Below, in pieces: positions 24,201 to 36,244 of a stretch of DNA of 64,000 nucleotides. A model generated the notes under the pieces. That model was not told the DNA's origin and searched no databases. It saw only the letters and a list, made by a program, of their open reading frames with translations. This DNA is from Aplidium turbinatum (taxonomy: Eukaryota; Chordata; Ascidiacea; Aplousobranchia; Polyclinidae). A program made the translations under genes and the position numbers. Positions within the stretch are counted from its first letter, which is position 1, and the number at the start of each line of letters is the position of its first letter. The stretch spans positions 6,605,498 through 6,669,497 of the forward strand of contig OU964921.1 of the NCBI GenBank assembly GCA_918807975.1, in the 5' to 3' direction.

Positions 24201-27200
24201 TAAATTTCTTCTCATGAACACACAACCTATCTAATTTAAACGTGGTCGGACGGTGATAAACTTTTTCCGACGCTTCAAAGGACCTAGGTTTGACACCCAT
24301 CGTGAACACTTGATAATATTCTTTAAGATCAAAACAAAGCTTGGTTTCTTTTGCCTCCCCATCAACTTAATCAACATTTTTACAACAGACACACGGTCAG
24401 AATACAACGAAGGAATATACTGCACGTGATGCAGTTTCGCTGATGGTGAGTTAATTAACTTACTTTCGCTGACGTGTGGAATAATTTGAAAGGTCCTGTC
24501 TAGTTATGAAAAAGAGGTTTGCCGTGCATGTCAGCGCAAGGTTGTCGATCAATGGGTATCTTTGCAGTGATTGAAGAATAAGCTGAAAATATTCGATTAG
24601 AAAACTAATCATTAAAGAATAAACAGCACAACTTGAATAATTCCATTCAAAATCCCGGCCTCTGAAAACAAGTTTATGTGGTTGGTTTATTTGTGCAATG
24701 CTAGCTTACGCTTTTTGCATTGTTTGTAACAAATAGAGCAGCTGCTAATTATAATTTTCAACAATGTCAGGGAAATCTTGAAAGCTAAAATTTCAAAAAT
24801 TGCACATTGTTTCAAGGCATAAAAGCGAAGAAATAAAAAACAATACAAACTTTGCTAAGGAATCGAACAATCCAAAGACGATGTTAATTACAATGATCAA
24901 AAGTTCCAGCTTGGGGAGAAAACAGATCCACGTATCTAACCGATTGCTTTCATTAGAGAACAATTGCACAAAATTGCGTTTTTTGCGTATGCTGTTATTT
25001 GTGTGGCGCAGCAAGTTATTTTTGGCCAATGACCGACTTTCTTGCGCATTGTCTCATCTAAACCGCTGGTGTCATTGGTAACAGGAGATAGTTCCCTTAT
25101 TAATTCAAAACTAAGAAATTATTGACCGCTTTCTATATTTTGCAAAATAAGTTAGGATCGAATAGGGTTTCATTTTGCGTCGTATCACCCCATACTTTGA
25201 AACTTAATGTTTGAGTAACGGTTTGTTTTTTAGAATGTGTGTTTTTATGACTGCATCCAAATCTCTTTCCAAACTCATTCTGTCCTGAGTCGATGGGTAG
25301 TGTTTGGGTATAATCAATAAATCTACCCAGTTTGATTATTTGGAGAAAAAAATCGCAAAGTTGCATAACTCGACGATTCGCTTAAATTGACGGTTTTTCA
25401 AATTCCTTTTTAGATGTCGAGTTAAGAAGATTCTACAATTGTTTACAGACTTCAGCTCTTTAAACAGAAAGTTCAAACTATTAGCTTCGGTACCCCGGTC
25501 CGTAAGACTGTATGAGTGATTTAAAACCTAACACCCCAGACAGCATATCAGTCTTTTTTATATTGATTCAACCTCTGCAGTCAATGTAAAAACGACTAAC
25601 TTGCTGTCTGGGAAGTACGCAAAACTAGTAAAATTAAACAGAATCACACAATCGGAGAAAAGCATCCCATAAATAAGTCAATCATGTTCACAAATAACAC
25701 AAGAAAGATCATCTTACACGGAGCATTTTATGTGGGCAACTGAGCGACATGTTTCTGTGCATGGTGTACCACCGGTTGAAGGACGAAGTCAGAATGCTTG
25801 GACGATCATGATAACGCTGCAGTGACGTCATTATTTGATGTTCGTTGTGGTAGCCAGCAACCTTTGCATGAAAACAATATAAAATGACATCAGATTGAAG
25901 TAAACTCCACACAATTGTACAATCTCTTTGTCTACTGTATGCACGAACAATACCTACTGCACTTTCCAAACGATTGGGAAAGATACGCGATAAATTCTCT
26001 AAATCACCTTCAGTGGAAAATTTTAAAGAAAATAGGTCTGCAATAAAACATTTTATAGGAACGTACTTAAGAACATAAAAAATCAGAATATTAAATAAAA
26101 AAAAAGTTGCTATCAACAGACCACGTTGAAGGCGCTAAGATATCTGGTAGTAGTATCTACCTTGTAAAGTGTAGACAGTCAGATTTTTATTCACATACCA
26201 CTTTCGCTAGATTGTAGATATCCAAGACCTCGCACCCTTCGGTTTCGCATAAGCCCAAAAACTCAAGTCTGCGAGGCACAACCTCACCCAGACTACGTTC
26301 ACCAGTTCTGAAAAACGATAAACAGTTGTGTAGTTGAATTGTACTTCACAATTTTGAAATATTTATCAGCCTTGACAACTCAATGATTGGCGTGAGCTTG
26401 ATACTAGAAGATATGGCAATTGGCAAGATCAGGCGACGATGATTCTGGTCTAGGCGTGTGCGGTTGAGCAAAAGAGGTAAAGTCATCTCTGTCTATCGCA
26501 TGGGAACCGTTTACAAAAACACTTCAACTGCAAGTAGAGCACAATGCATTTAAGTTTGGTCAAAAAGTCTAGAAAGGTCAAATAGGACAGGCATTAGTTT
26601 ACAGCCTCTTGAGTATGCAAAACTTTTCGAATTTCTTCGAAACATGTTTGTTTTCCAGATTTTTTCAGTTCGAGTATCACCATTTCTACAACAATTTAAA
26701 ATCATACAACACTTTCATTACATTGCTTTCATTTTTCCATTGGCATAGAGATCGTCTCCGATATATGTCGCACTGACATCTAAAGACGATAAGTCCGGCA
26801 GCTCTTTTATGATGTGGTAGACTGTTATGCCAGGTGGCCTAACCACCGGCCTGTAGCTGGTATATACCACTGCTCCGATGTCTAGGTGGCTGCAGAAATA
26901 CAAAATATGAAATTGTGATAATAGTCTCACTTTGAGTAGATAAAGCAATGCAAAAAAAAACAATATCTAATAATCAACATTCTAAATAGGAAGGTGTGGC
27001 TGCTTTACTGTTTATTTGTGGGGTGGTACATTGCTTAGTCAACATCATAACTTTTCCTCTCACCGAACTCGTAAATATCAAAAACAAAACTATGGGCAAA
27101 AAATACAGTCGAAGATATTGAATAAACCAAGGGATAGGAACATTAAGAGACAGTACAAAGATCCTCTAAAGTAGAATTAACTTATAAAATAGTGCACAAA

Positions 27201-30200
27201 ACCGTGACAGACTTACCGCAACTTCTTAAGTTGCATGATCGTTTCAAAGTCTTCTTCACTAAACAAGGTGTCAAACAAGGACAAAGAAAGGAGGGTATCT
27301 TTAAGAGCAAGTAACCTGGTCATTGCAAAAAGCTTTTTAACATTAAGAAGCTAAACCCGAAATAAAATAGGCATATACTGTAAATAGTAATTACTTGATG
27401 TAACTTTTCTCAACACCATAAAAAAAAACTTAATATATCCAAAAAAAAAGCAGATACAAAAAGTTGCAAAACTAAAAATACGGAAATCTACAAGAGTGTC
27501 TGGCGCGTTGCCAACAGCAGTGTAGGTCCTATTATGGCCACGCTTGGTGGGTCTGCTACTATTCGGTGAGTCCGATTCGGTGAGTCCAATTCGGTGAGTT
27601 CCTAACCTCCAACCCGTAACCCCTAACCATAAAACGGCAATGATAATTAGGCTACGGTACCCAATAATTTAAAAAAAAAACTTCAAAAATCACTGAATAG
27701 GGATCGGACTCACCGAAACGGGCCATTCCGACGCTTGGAATCTTTGGTTCCTGATGATCACCACCATCGCCTCTACGTGGCGAAACCAGATAATGCTAAG
27801 GATTAACCTGAAGCAGCCAAGACGGTTGGACAATGGACACTGTAGATCAGGACTAGGCGAGTTATTAGTACAGTAGACTCCTGACCACATATACAACAAT
27901 GAAAATCACATAACTTTTCGTTCATGAGACAGCCAATGCTTAATATCAAGTATGACAAAGAAGAAGCTACACACGCCTGACAATGACTTATAAAGAGGCG
28001 ACCTACATGGAATGCAACACCGCTCAGTTGTAACTTGTTAACCAAAGAAAATACATTAAAGTTTCCAGTTTTTAAAGCTGAGAGAATTTGTTCCTACCGA
28101 TAACGCAAAAGCAGGAGACTGCACGGCAATTCATCCAGCTGCAAGTCATACATGGTATCCATCTTTTCGATTAGGTCCTGTTAAAAAATAAAAATGGACG
28201 CGAATCAGAAGCACAACACCGCGGCTAATCTCTCAAGATGTTGCCAATTAAATACTTTTAAAACCTGCCTGCGTGTCTGTATTAAATTCAGGTGCCAATG
28301 AAAATTAATGTGATATGCAACTTAAAGTACCCATAACCGACCAAGTAATGCTATTGCACTCACAAAATTTGAAAATTATTTGCTATGTATCTTCACATAT
28401 TCAGTGAAGGTTTGATATTAGTTAGTGCTGAGACATTGGCTGTTTTTTGTTCTCAAGCAAATAAAAATGATTGAGCTTTAGCTGGGTAGTATATACCCAT
28501 ATACTGGTACCAGTGAACCTAGCTTTGTGTAGTTACATTAAACCAAATGCAGTCAAATCTGATTAACGGGTCTCAATGACCTACTAGCCAGTCACATTTC
28601 ATTCCTTTTATCTTCATTCAACGAGTTCACACAATGTAAAAAGGAAGGATTTTACTAGTGGGGAAACCGTTGGCCACCCGACACAAACTTATCCTGACAG
28701 ATATCCTCCAACGCGTTTGATTTTTTCTATTTCGATCCTGATAGTTACGAGGACAACCTCACTAAACCAGCATTGATAAAACATGGTAGGTCAGATTAAC
28801 GAGGTTGTGTGGATTTCAAATTGTAACCAAATTTTGTCAAACATAGATATCATGTACAGTACAATTGTACAATGTACATAGACTTCATACAGTGTTTAAT
28901 ATAAATAACAGTTAAAAGCTTATGTACTTTAGTTGATTTCATGTTGTTTTGTGCGTTTTGCGCACTGAAAAAGTCATAACACCCAGATCCGTCTCCATAG
29001 CCTCCCGAAAAGTCTGTTGCAGCCTGAAAAGCAGATAACAAGGCTGATAATCCTAGCTTGCGGAATCCGTTCTTCAGGCTTCGAATTTAGCGTCGCCAAT
29101 TGCCGAGGAAAATGTCGAAGTAATTGAACAAAATATTGAACTACGTTGGCAAAAAAGTGAATAGCGTTTTATGAAAAGCTGTTATCTTGTCTCAAAAGCT
29201 TTGTACCGTATATTGGTTAACAAGTGTGTAAACTAAAGTTTAGAATCTACAAGAAATCATAAAATTTAGAATAAAAACGAATTTCCGACGCCATTTTGCA
29301 ATTCGTCATTTCACGTCGGCAATGATTTTACTGTAGTAAAAATATGCTAAAGAGTGATTTTTTTGCATTGACTCGACGTCTGCACACGTTGATATGATGC
29401 ACAAAAGATGAAATTTGTTCCAACGACATGTGGGATATCGTTGGAAAAACTCATACGTATTATTGCTAAAATAAAATGTCTCAAAATATCATTTTGATCC
29501 TTTCACTTCAACGGGTGATTTATTTTCTAACACACTAACATTATGAAGTTTTTGGGAATATATTATACAGTAGAAGGATAAAGAAAACTTTGTTTAAATT
29601 ACAGCTACATTTAATTTCATTCTCAATCGTGCTTTTTCACAATAACATGACATATCACAATAAAGGGAAAACAATTGATGGTTTTTGAAAATTTTTAAGC
29701 TGCAACACTTCCGCCCTGATAGCTCAATTGGTTAGCGGGTGACTTCCGGAACAAAGAAGCTTCACGATCAAGGTTCGACTCTCGGGGTGTGTGCTTAAGC
29801 AACGCACGTTAAGGACTGTTCTCCATTCAGCGGCATCTAATGGATGGAACAATTCTCCGGCAACAACATTTCAACAATCGGAAACTCCACTCTGTCAATC
29901 TCGGTGACCGGGCCGCGAAATTTTTTTCCCACGTACTTTCTGTCTTATTTTCATATTTTGGTAAAAGTTTGTATTAAAACCGTGTGAATGCAACATTTTC
30001 TCGTTGGAGCGGGTGGTTCAGTAGTTTCATCCGCTGCCTAGTGTTCGAGAGACCGAGGGTTTGACGCCCGTCGAAGTCAAACTTTTCTTTTCTTTAAATT
30101 AATTTTTGCGGTGCACAAGAGCTTTTCAAAAAAAGTAGAGTTAGGGAAAGCTTATATTTTATCATCATTGCAGAATTTCATTGGCAAATAGTTATTTTGC

Positions 30201-33200
30201 AATCTGAATCAACCAATCTCTCAAAACACTTTCGGAAAATCTTACTTTTAGAGTGACTAGAATCAATGAGACAGAAAGTTCGTGGGAAAAAATTTCGCGA
30301 CCGGGCCTGCGTCAGTGATTCAAAGCCTCAACAAGTATGCGAATTGCGAAACTGCCAGGATTAAGCTCTGCAAGAAGCTTTCCCAGTTCGAGGATAAACA
30401 TTCATTCAATCAATCAATCCTTGACGCACTTTTCGCGAAGATTCCAAGACGTTTCTTGGTTCTTTGAGAGTATCGAAGTGGGATAGCTCGAGAGAGGCAA
30501 GTTGGATAGGATGGTTTTCATCAGTGACAAAATACCAAGCGTATTCCTGCCGGGTCATCTTGATAGACTGAGAAACAACAAGATAAAAATGAGACTGGAA
30601 TACATTGACCTAAAAAACTACTTCATGGCCTTGACCTGAAACCACATTAAATCAGTTGGCCGTTTTTGCTGCGTGCAGGAAGATCACTTGAAAATAAAAC
30701 CATGTTAAACTCGAACTGGAGATGAGCCTATCCTATACTCAATATTTTTAAAACGTTTAGAGAAACTTGTGACACTGACAGTCAGGAAAAGTTTCTGTGC
30801 AAAATCAACATTAACGATTAGTCAACATGTATCGCGTATTGTCATATTACCAGACAACAAATCAGTCGTTTTTTAAAATCGTTTGCAAATGTCTGCAGAC
30901 GTTGAATCAATGCAAAAACGACAAATTTGCTGTCTGGGTTGTTGATCACGCTTCATAAAATTTCACAAAATGATTACGGGTTATTAATCATGAACTGTTG
31001 TGCAAATAAGCTTTTGGTCATCTAATTTCTTCCTCTTTTAGGATGTGTGATCAATATGATTACAATCTAAACAATAAACATACCCTCAGAGAAGAGTGCG
31101 AATCTCTTCGGAGATGTTGAAACTGAAACGATTTAGGAAGACGATCACATTTCACGTTGGAAAGATGAAACGATACCGCATTCTCATCACAAAGCTGCAA
31201 AAAAAATACAAGAAATATTAAAAAAGATATCAATCATTCAAAGCTGTGTCCTGGCTGAGATCGCCGAGTAATCTCTCAAAAAGGCTGTTGACTGTTGAAC
31301 ACCTGATTCAAGGCGCTAAGCCGTTAGTATTGCAGGAGCTATATTTGGGATTCTTAGTTTGGAAATACAAATCAAGGGTTGCCAGTCCAATCGCTCAAGT
31401 ACTGACAAAAAATGATTGAAGAATGAAATCCCACACTATTGTAATCAAAACTTCGTTCATGTTTACATTGTTGTTTAATGGAAGTTGAACAGTAATATAA
31501 TCGCATTGGAGCAAAATTAGCATATATATATTACAGCAAAAATTATACTATAAAAGTAAAGTACAATACATGCATCATTTCGAATTTTTTCATTCAATTT
31601 CGTTGTTGTTGTAATGATCCATCAATTCACTAATATTAAACATTCAAACAAAAAAACAACACATTTCCATTAAGTATTATGAATCATCATCATCAACCAA
31701 TTTTGATGATACAGGCCATGAATTAATCCTCATATTGGGTGTAGCCTGACCGTCTGTCGAGAGCGAAGTCTTCCTCTCCACACCTATACGAATACTTGGT
31801 GTAGTAACTTACCATTAAAAGTTGCTCCACGTTTCTGTTTGATCTTTTCAATGTCACATCAGATAAGTCTAAGACTTGAATGTTCTGCAAAGAAACGCAA
31901 ATGCTGATGACGTACTACTGTACTACACAAATTAACGTAACGTGAAGTCCTAGCCTATAATTTTTGTAACATTTTTTTATATAAAGATTACCATGCATCA
32001 AAAACATAAGAAAGCTTTTTCAATGAGTAATAGACAAATAATAGGCCTAATGCCAATAGCATTGGTATTTGCTCTAAAAAGTATGCACATAAAGTTACAA
32101 TACAGTCACTGAGTGTGACTAAAACTGCAAACAGAGGGTATAACCCGGTATATATCCGTAATCTAATACAGTATATATTGCTAAACATACAGGTGTAAGA
32201 GCTCTTAAAAATATTGCAAATTAGTTTGAACTAACCTGGGAAATACACAAATTATAAATGGAGTCAAAACTTATAGTCAAGTTTCGAAGTCGGCATTTCT
32301 GAAGACAACAGTTAGAAGAGTTTGAAAACGCATTGACCAATCGATCAGGATTAAGTGAAGAATGTAATCTGCAAAAAGTTTTAATTAAGAATGAAACAAC
32401 TACACAGTAAACATCGTTTTTCTTGTGCAACATCTATGCAATATGCATCAACAACATGGATTTGATTAAAAATTACACACAAAGTAACATAACCAATCAA
32501 AACAACTTCAAAAGTTTAAATGATTAAACTAATGTAATGTCTAACTGCATTTTATTGACATTATATTGGAATGTTTACATGTGCTCACACAGATATTCAA
32601 AAAATTTTACAGTTCACGTATGTTGTCAATTTTTTCAGGTTTGAACAACAACTACAAACTACAAAGTCCCTTGGTCAAAAACACAACTAATACAGTAGCT
32701 TAGGATTTTATCTATTATGCTGTTAAGTTATTTGACAGCATATTTACTTTACTTGCAATCGCATTGTTTTCTGCAATGCAGTTTAGCTAGGAATCGATAT
32801 GTCAAGCATTAGTCGAAAATTAGATATATCATCATCATCAACAGTATCATAGCCGATGCGGCCTTTGATGAACTAAATCAGAGGCGTGCAACATACGGCC
32901 CGCGGGCCAGAGCATGGCCCGTGGTACCCATTTATGTGGCCCGCACGTTCTTTATCAAGTAGCCCATTATTTTTAAATACTGTACTTTTCACTGTTAGAT
33001 CGGAGGATGTTGTTATTTGTAACGTCATCATTAGCATTATTGACTTTTAGCATGATTACATCATTAGCATTATTGTTGCGTCATTAGCAAGATTTGTAGA
33101 AAACCGCCTTGTTTTTCTGGCACTGATTCAGTAACATAAATCTTACTTTATGGGTGCAGTGTGGTGAATATATTAATATTTATTCTAGCATAGTAAAAAT

Positions 33201-34796
33201 GTCTACAAGTAAGAAAAGAAAGGTTGATTATGAAAGGCGGAAGTTCAACAATGAGTGGTGTATAAATTACTTCGTTGTTCAACACAATCAAGATGTTGTT
33301 TGCCTGATTTGTCAATACACAATAGCAGTAATGAAAGAGTACAATATCAAGCGACACTACTGTGCAAAACACTCTGCTAATTATGATAGCATTGTGGGTC
33401 AATTACGGGTTGACAAAATGCAGCCGTTGAAAAAGTCTTTGAGCAAACAGCAAGAGGTATTTCACGGTTACAAGAAAGACATTGAGCTTGTTACAAAACT
33501 GAGCTTCAAGATATCTGAAACTCAATGTGTAACTTGATTGTGTGTACTTTTCCATTAAATAAATTGTTCATATAAATTTATGTGTTATTCGATAGACTGG
33601 CCCTCAGCAGCATTATAATTGTACGTTGTGGCCCATTGCGATAACCAGCTGCACGCCCCTGAACTAAATGCTCAGTTTGTAAATTTTTCCAATGTTCCCT
33701 TTGTCATGCAGTGTCCCGGATATATATATACTTACAAAAAATGTTCAAATAATTCATCTGCTAATATAACTGGGAAGAAAACAGATTTATGGAATTGAAG
33801 TCCAAGTGGGTTCGTTTCATCCTGCAAGGTATACACTCGTCAAATAATAGACTGCAGTCTTAAAACATACTGAAATAGGCTAGTCAAACTCAAGAAGATG
33901 GAAATAAGAACAGAATACCTTCCTTGAACACACAAGATTTTGTGTATGGTACACTTTTGAATGTCAAAGTTATTTAGTTGAAGATTTAACAGCACTTCAT
34001 GGAACAATTTTTAACACTTTTTTTAAATAAAAATAATTATATACAACAGTTCACGCGTAGAGTACCAACCAATGGCACATCAGCCTGTTACACAATCAAC
34101 CACTTTTCAACAGTGTTTAGTAACATGTGAGGAATACTGAGAGATTAGCCTATTTTGACTTAGTTAGGTAGATCTTTTCAGCATGAAATTATCAGTTTGA
34201 AAAAAAGACATGCAAATCATTAGGCTATGAAAGCAAGTCAATGCTTATACACTGATACAGCAGCGTATTCTTCCACGATACAATAGACCAAATACTTCCA
34301 TAAAATCCAGAACTGGAGTAGACCTACATTCCTACAATGGTTGTGTTTGATAGAGATCAGTCCATGATTTCTTTGCTGTTTTAAGTACAATTACACCTGT
34401 ACAGAACTTCATGCTTACTTGTTTTTTTTCAAAATAGATAACATTATAACTGTGATATTCCCCAGAAAAATAAACTGAATTAATAACATATAACAATGCG
34501 TATAAATGTTAAAGTTGTTTTTTGAACTGCATATGTTGGAAAAAGTTTACATTTACTTTTTAAATAATATGCATACAGCACAGAAAAGTTTGTCAAAGAC
34601 TATTTACAACTAATAAAGACACCTAAATATGTATACCATATTTATAAAAATAAAACTTTACCTGATCATCACAAAACACTACATGGTGGTTGTTAGTAAT
34701 AAATTCAATACAAAGATATTCCAGCCTCAATGGACAATTTTCAGGTAAATCATCAATCAACTTGGGTGCTTTTGAATTATCGGCACTGCATGACAT
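18231..34796 (-). CDS. ZER1: ZER1: substrate receptor of a CUL2 ubiquitin ligase (zyg-11 family)
   Basis: Known role of the family: adaptor that recruits proteins with N-terminal Gly degrons to the CUL2-elongin B/C ligase. Coding exons (minus): 34662-34796, 33736-33821, 32236-32368, 31813-31884, 31084-31194, 30430-30567, 28928-29023, 28098-28177, 27217-27315, 26722-26889, 26202-26307, 25718-25861, 24464-24582, 23644-23752, 23383-23479, 22631-22728, 21792-21899, 20586-20645, 20171-20238, 19421-19618, 19079-19173, 18870-18966, 18231-18318. All junctions are GT-AG, phases agree, and the sum is 835 codons including TGA. Start ATG gives MSCSADNSKA. Residues 26-34 (LEYLCIEFI) fit a BC-box. Leucine-rich repeats follow (IQVLDLSD, LKKLRHLDI, LSSLDVS, RLEFLGL), then armadillo-like helices: AWSAMWNVSDETP, HKNMMGLVGNISEVPHLRKH, VSYNVCGTLSHLLSDGP, HWALWALCNLS. 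The best recalled match is vertebrate ZER1 rather than ZYG11B. Exon 28928-29023 has no counterpart I recall; it is kept because phase and splice sites fit. Confidence 0.93.
18440..18645 (-). mobile_element. SINE-B (tRNA-derived)
   Basis: Read in reverse the head is GCCGAGTGGTGAGAGCGCTT (A box) and GTAGGTTCGACACTTAC (B box), followed by a body with GGACACGAAAGTTCGCTTC. A relative is at 23925-24070. It lies between the last two ZER1 exons. Confidence 0.65.
20890..21681. mobile_element. hAT element, 792 bp, in a ZER1 intron
   Basis: Ends are CAGAGGTGACGAACCTGCGG and GGTTCGTCACCCCTG. The target duplication ATCTAGAC is perfect at 20882-20889 and 21682-21689. Subterminal GCGGCCCG and GTGGCCCG words recur. 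No intact transposase frame remains. Confidence 0.9.
23925..24070 (-). mobile_element. SINE-B (tRNA-derived)
   Basis: In reverse it reads GCCGAGTGGTGAGAGCCCTG, a B-box-like CCGGTACGACACCG, then TGTCTTTGACAAGACACTTA and AAGGTGGACACGAAGATTGG. It resembles the 18440 copy and sits in a ZER1 intron. Confidence 0.6.
25534..25612. repeat. CAGACAGCAAA foldback MITE, copy 5
   Basis: Ends are CCCCAGACAGCATATCAGTC and CGACTAACTTGCTGTCTGGG around a centre with CTCTGCAG. It lies in the ZER1 intron just downstream of exon 25718-25861. Confidence 0.75.
27548..27730. mobile_element. MITE-D (~185 bp), copy 1
   Basis: Ends are TGGGTCTGCTACTATTCGGT and CACCGAAACGGGCCATTCCG. The target duplication ACGCTTGG is perfect at 27540-27547 and 27731-27738. 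Internal GATTCGGTGAG words are repeated and inverted. It lies in a ZER1 intron. An 8-bp duplication fits a hAT-type mover, but the outermost bases are not CAG...CTG. Confidence 0.85.
28582..28664. repeat. CAGACAGCAAA foldback MITE, copy 6 (diverged)
   Basis: CATTCCTTTTATCTTCATTC pairs loosely with CAATGTAAAAAGGAAGGATT and keeps the family layout. The outer ends are eroded. Confidence 0.5.
29709..30420 (+). mobile_element. SINE-A interrupted by a MITE
   Basis: The head GATAGCTCAATTGGTTAGCG (A box) and GGTTCGACTCTCGGGGTGTG (B box) lead into the SINE body, which is broken after GACCGGGCC at 29914 and resumes with GACCGGGCCTGCGTCAGTG at 30299. The tail (TCAATCAATCAATCC) ends about 10 bases from the splice donor of ZER1 exon 30430-30567. 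Confidence 0.85.
29915..30298. mobile_element. MITE-E with tRNA-like core, nested in SINE-A
   Basis: Inverted ends are GCGAAATTTTTTTCCCACG and CGTGGGAAAAAATTTCGC. It is flanked by a perfect 9-bp duplication GACCGGGCC (29906-29914, 30299-30307), which suggests a Mutator-like mover. The core at 30006-30076 reads GGAGCGGGTGGTTCAGTAG and ends GAGGGTTTGACGCCCGTC, resembling tRNA A and B boxes. Confidence 0.8.
30850..30938. repeat. CAGACAGCAAA foldback MITE, copy 7 (best preserved)
   Basis: Ends are CCAGACAACAAATCAGTCGT and ACGACAAATTTGCTGTCTGG, with the palindromic centre AATGTCTGCAGACGTTG. It lies in a ZER1 intron. Confidence 0.8.
32879..33661 (+). mobile_element. hAT element, 783 bp, in a ZER1 intron
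   Basis: Ends are CAGAGGCGTGCAACATACGG and CAGCTGCACGCCCCTG. The target duplication AACTAAAT is perfect at 32871-32878 and 33662-33669. It keeps the 5' part of a transposase (see 33199-33537) and lies 74 bases from ZER1 exon 33736-33821. Confidence 0.92.
33199..33537 (+). pseudogene. N-terminal fragment of a ZBED-type hAT transposase
   Basis: From ATG the 112 residues begin MSTSKKRKVDYERRKFNNEW and include a BED-type zinc finger (CLICQ...YNIKRHYCAKH, pattern C-x2-C...H-x4-H) typical of the SPIN/ZBED/GTF2IRD2-like transposases. The frame then stops. The catalytic and dimerisation parts are absent because the element is internally deleted. Confidence 0.8.
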
Positions 34797-35023
34797 TGTC
34801 AAGAGCAGGTTGTAAACTTTCCAGTGATATGTTAAATAGGCTATTAACCCAGCTGAAAAACATTTGAAAAAAAGTTTATGAAAGACAAATCTGAACAACT
34901 GAATCTTTTAATGACCACAGATGGCACAGCTAATTTTAGTTACTTGACAGATATTTTGTCTTGGCCACCTTTCCTTCAGTAACTACGTTTTCCCCCACCC
35001 AAATTTTTTACACAATGGATTGA

Positions 35024-35727
35024 GAAATGGCCCGTTTCAGCGACAGCCTTTTTCGGCGAGTTCCCTATTCGGCAATTTTTTGAAAATCCAACGACGCCTT
35101 CTGTAAATCCAACAACGCCGTCTGTTTATTTAGAGACTTTTGTTTTTTATTTCACAATATTGTTTCTTTTGCATTCCAACAAAGAAAAATAAATTAAAAT
35201 TAAATTTAGCGAAAAATGTTTAAACTATTAAAAATGTTTGCTCACATAAAATTGACATGTATCCTTCGTCATCCACCTTCTTTGCGTCATGTTTATGTCA
35301 TTCGTCATGTCATTCATTATTTAAATATTATAAGCTATTTGTTGATTTTATATGATAATTTAAATATATTTTACATCAAAACAACCTTTTTCACAAAACC
35401 ATGCTGTAACTCAAAACAGTCAAAGAATTTTTGATGTCAACAAAACTTTTGAATGAAATGTAAAGGCAATTACATCGTTTTAAAGTCGCCAGACGTTGAA
35501 ATCGTGTACAAAAGGGAACTTTTGCTGACCAGGTATAGGTTGTACCTGAGAAACATTTACAAACGTCATTCGATTTGTTCAAAGAAAGCAATTAGCCTAA
35601 CAGTTCGTATTTACATTGATTCAATTTCTGAATATTGAATAATATTCAATCGTTGGATTTACAAAAGACATTGTTAGATTTTCAAAATATCACCGAATAA
35701 GGAACTCGCTGAATAGTAGCAGACTCA
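35024..35727. mobile_element. MITE-D relative, long form (704 bp)
   Basis: It starts GAAATGGCCCGTTTCAGCG and ends CTGAATAGTAGCAGACTCA, inverted relative to the short copies at 27548 and 58196. The flanks TGGATTGA (35016-35023) and TGGATAGA (35728-35735) match at 7 of 8. The interior differs from the short copies; it holds a LINE-like A/TTAAA tail near 35165-35205 and a segment like the foldback MITE family at 35440-35545. Confidence 0.7.
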
Positions 35728-35924
35728 TGGATAGAGGTGAGCATTGTGTAATACATCTTAATTACCATCTTATCCGTTGACATTGGAAGATCCACACAAA
35801 AAGTTAAAAAGATCTGGAACCGGATCGAGATACGCCATTTGAACACGACCGTCATAGCATATCAAGTAAAAAAGCTTTGAATGTCGGTTGAAACTCTGAA
35901 GTAAACCTAATAAAGACTGATTGA

Positions 35925-36180
35925 TTGAATCTTTATCTTCAGACTGGGAAAGCTTCTTGCAGAGATTAATCCTGGCAGTTTCGCATACTTCTAGAGGCTT
36001 TTGAATCACTGACGCAGGCCGGTCATCGAGATTGACAGAGTGAAGTTTACGATTGTTGAAGTCTTCTTGCCGGAGATTTATTCCATCCATTAGATGTCGC
36101 TGAATGGAGAGCAGTTCTTAATGTGCGTTGCTCAAGCGCACGCCCTGAGAGTCGAACCAGCGCTGCTTGATCTTGAAGTT
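35925..36180 (-). mobile_element. SINE-A, 5' end replaced
   Basis: In reverse it has GCGCTGGTTCGACTCTCAGG, GCGTGCGCTTGAGCAACGCA, the body with AGAACTGCTCTCCATTCAGC, and a tail of ATTCAATCAATC. It lies upstream of the ZER1 start. Confidence 0.75.
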
Positions 36181-36244
36181 TCTTCATTCAAGATCTTTTG
36201 TGGGAAACTTTGTCTACAACATATTTGATCAAGCTCTTTGTAGT

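Noticed and set aside
25719-26037. Extension of ZER1 exon 25718-25861 upstream to an acceptor at 26037
   Set aside because: The longer exon is open, but its start phase clashes with exon 26202-26307, and the shorter exon (acceptor at 25861) aligns better with the family (K|VAGYHNEHQ).
29713-29790. Functional tRNA genes at SINE heads (also 48243, 48850, 63121)
   Set aside because: Each is followed by a conserved non-tRNA body and repeated tail, and stems are imperfect, so these are SINEs.
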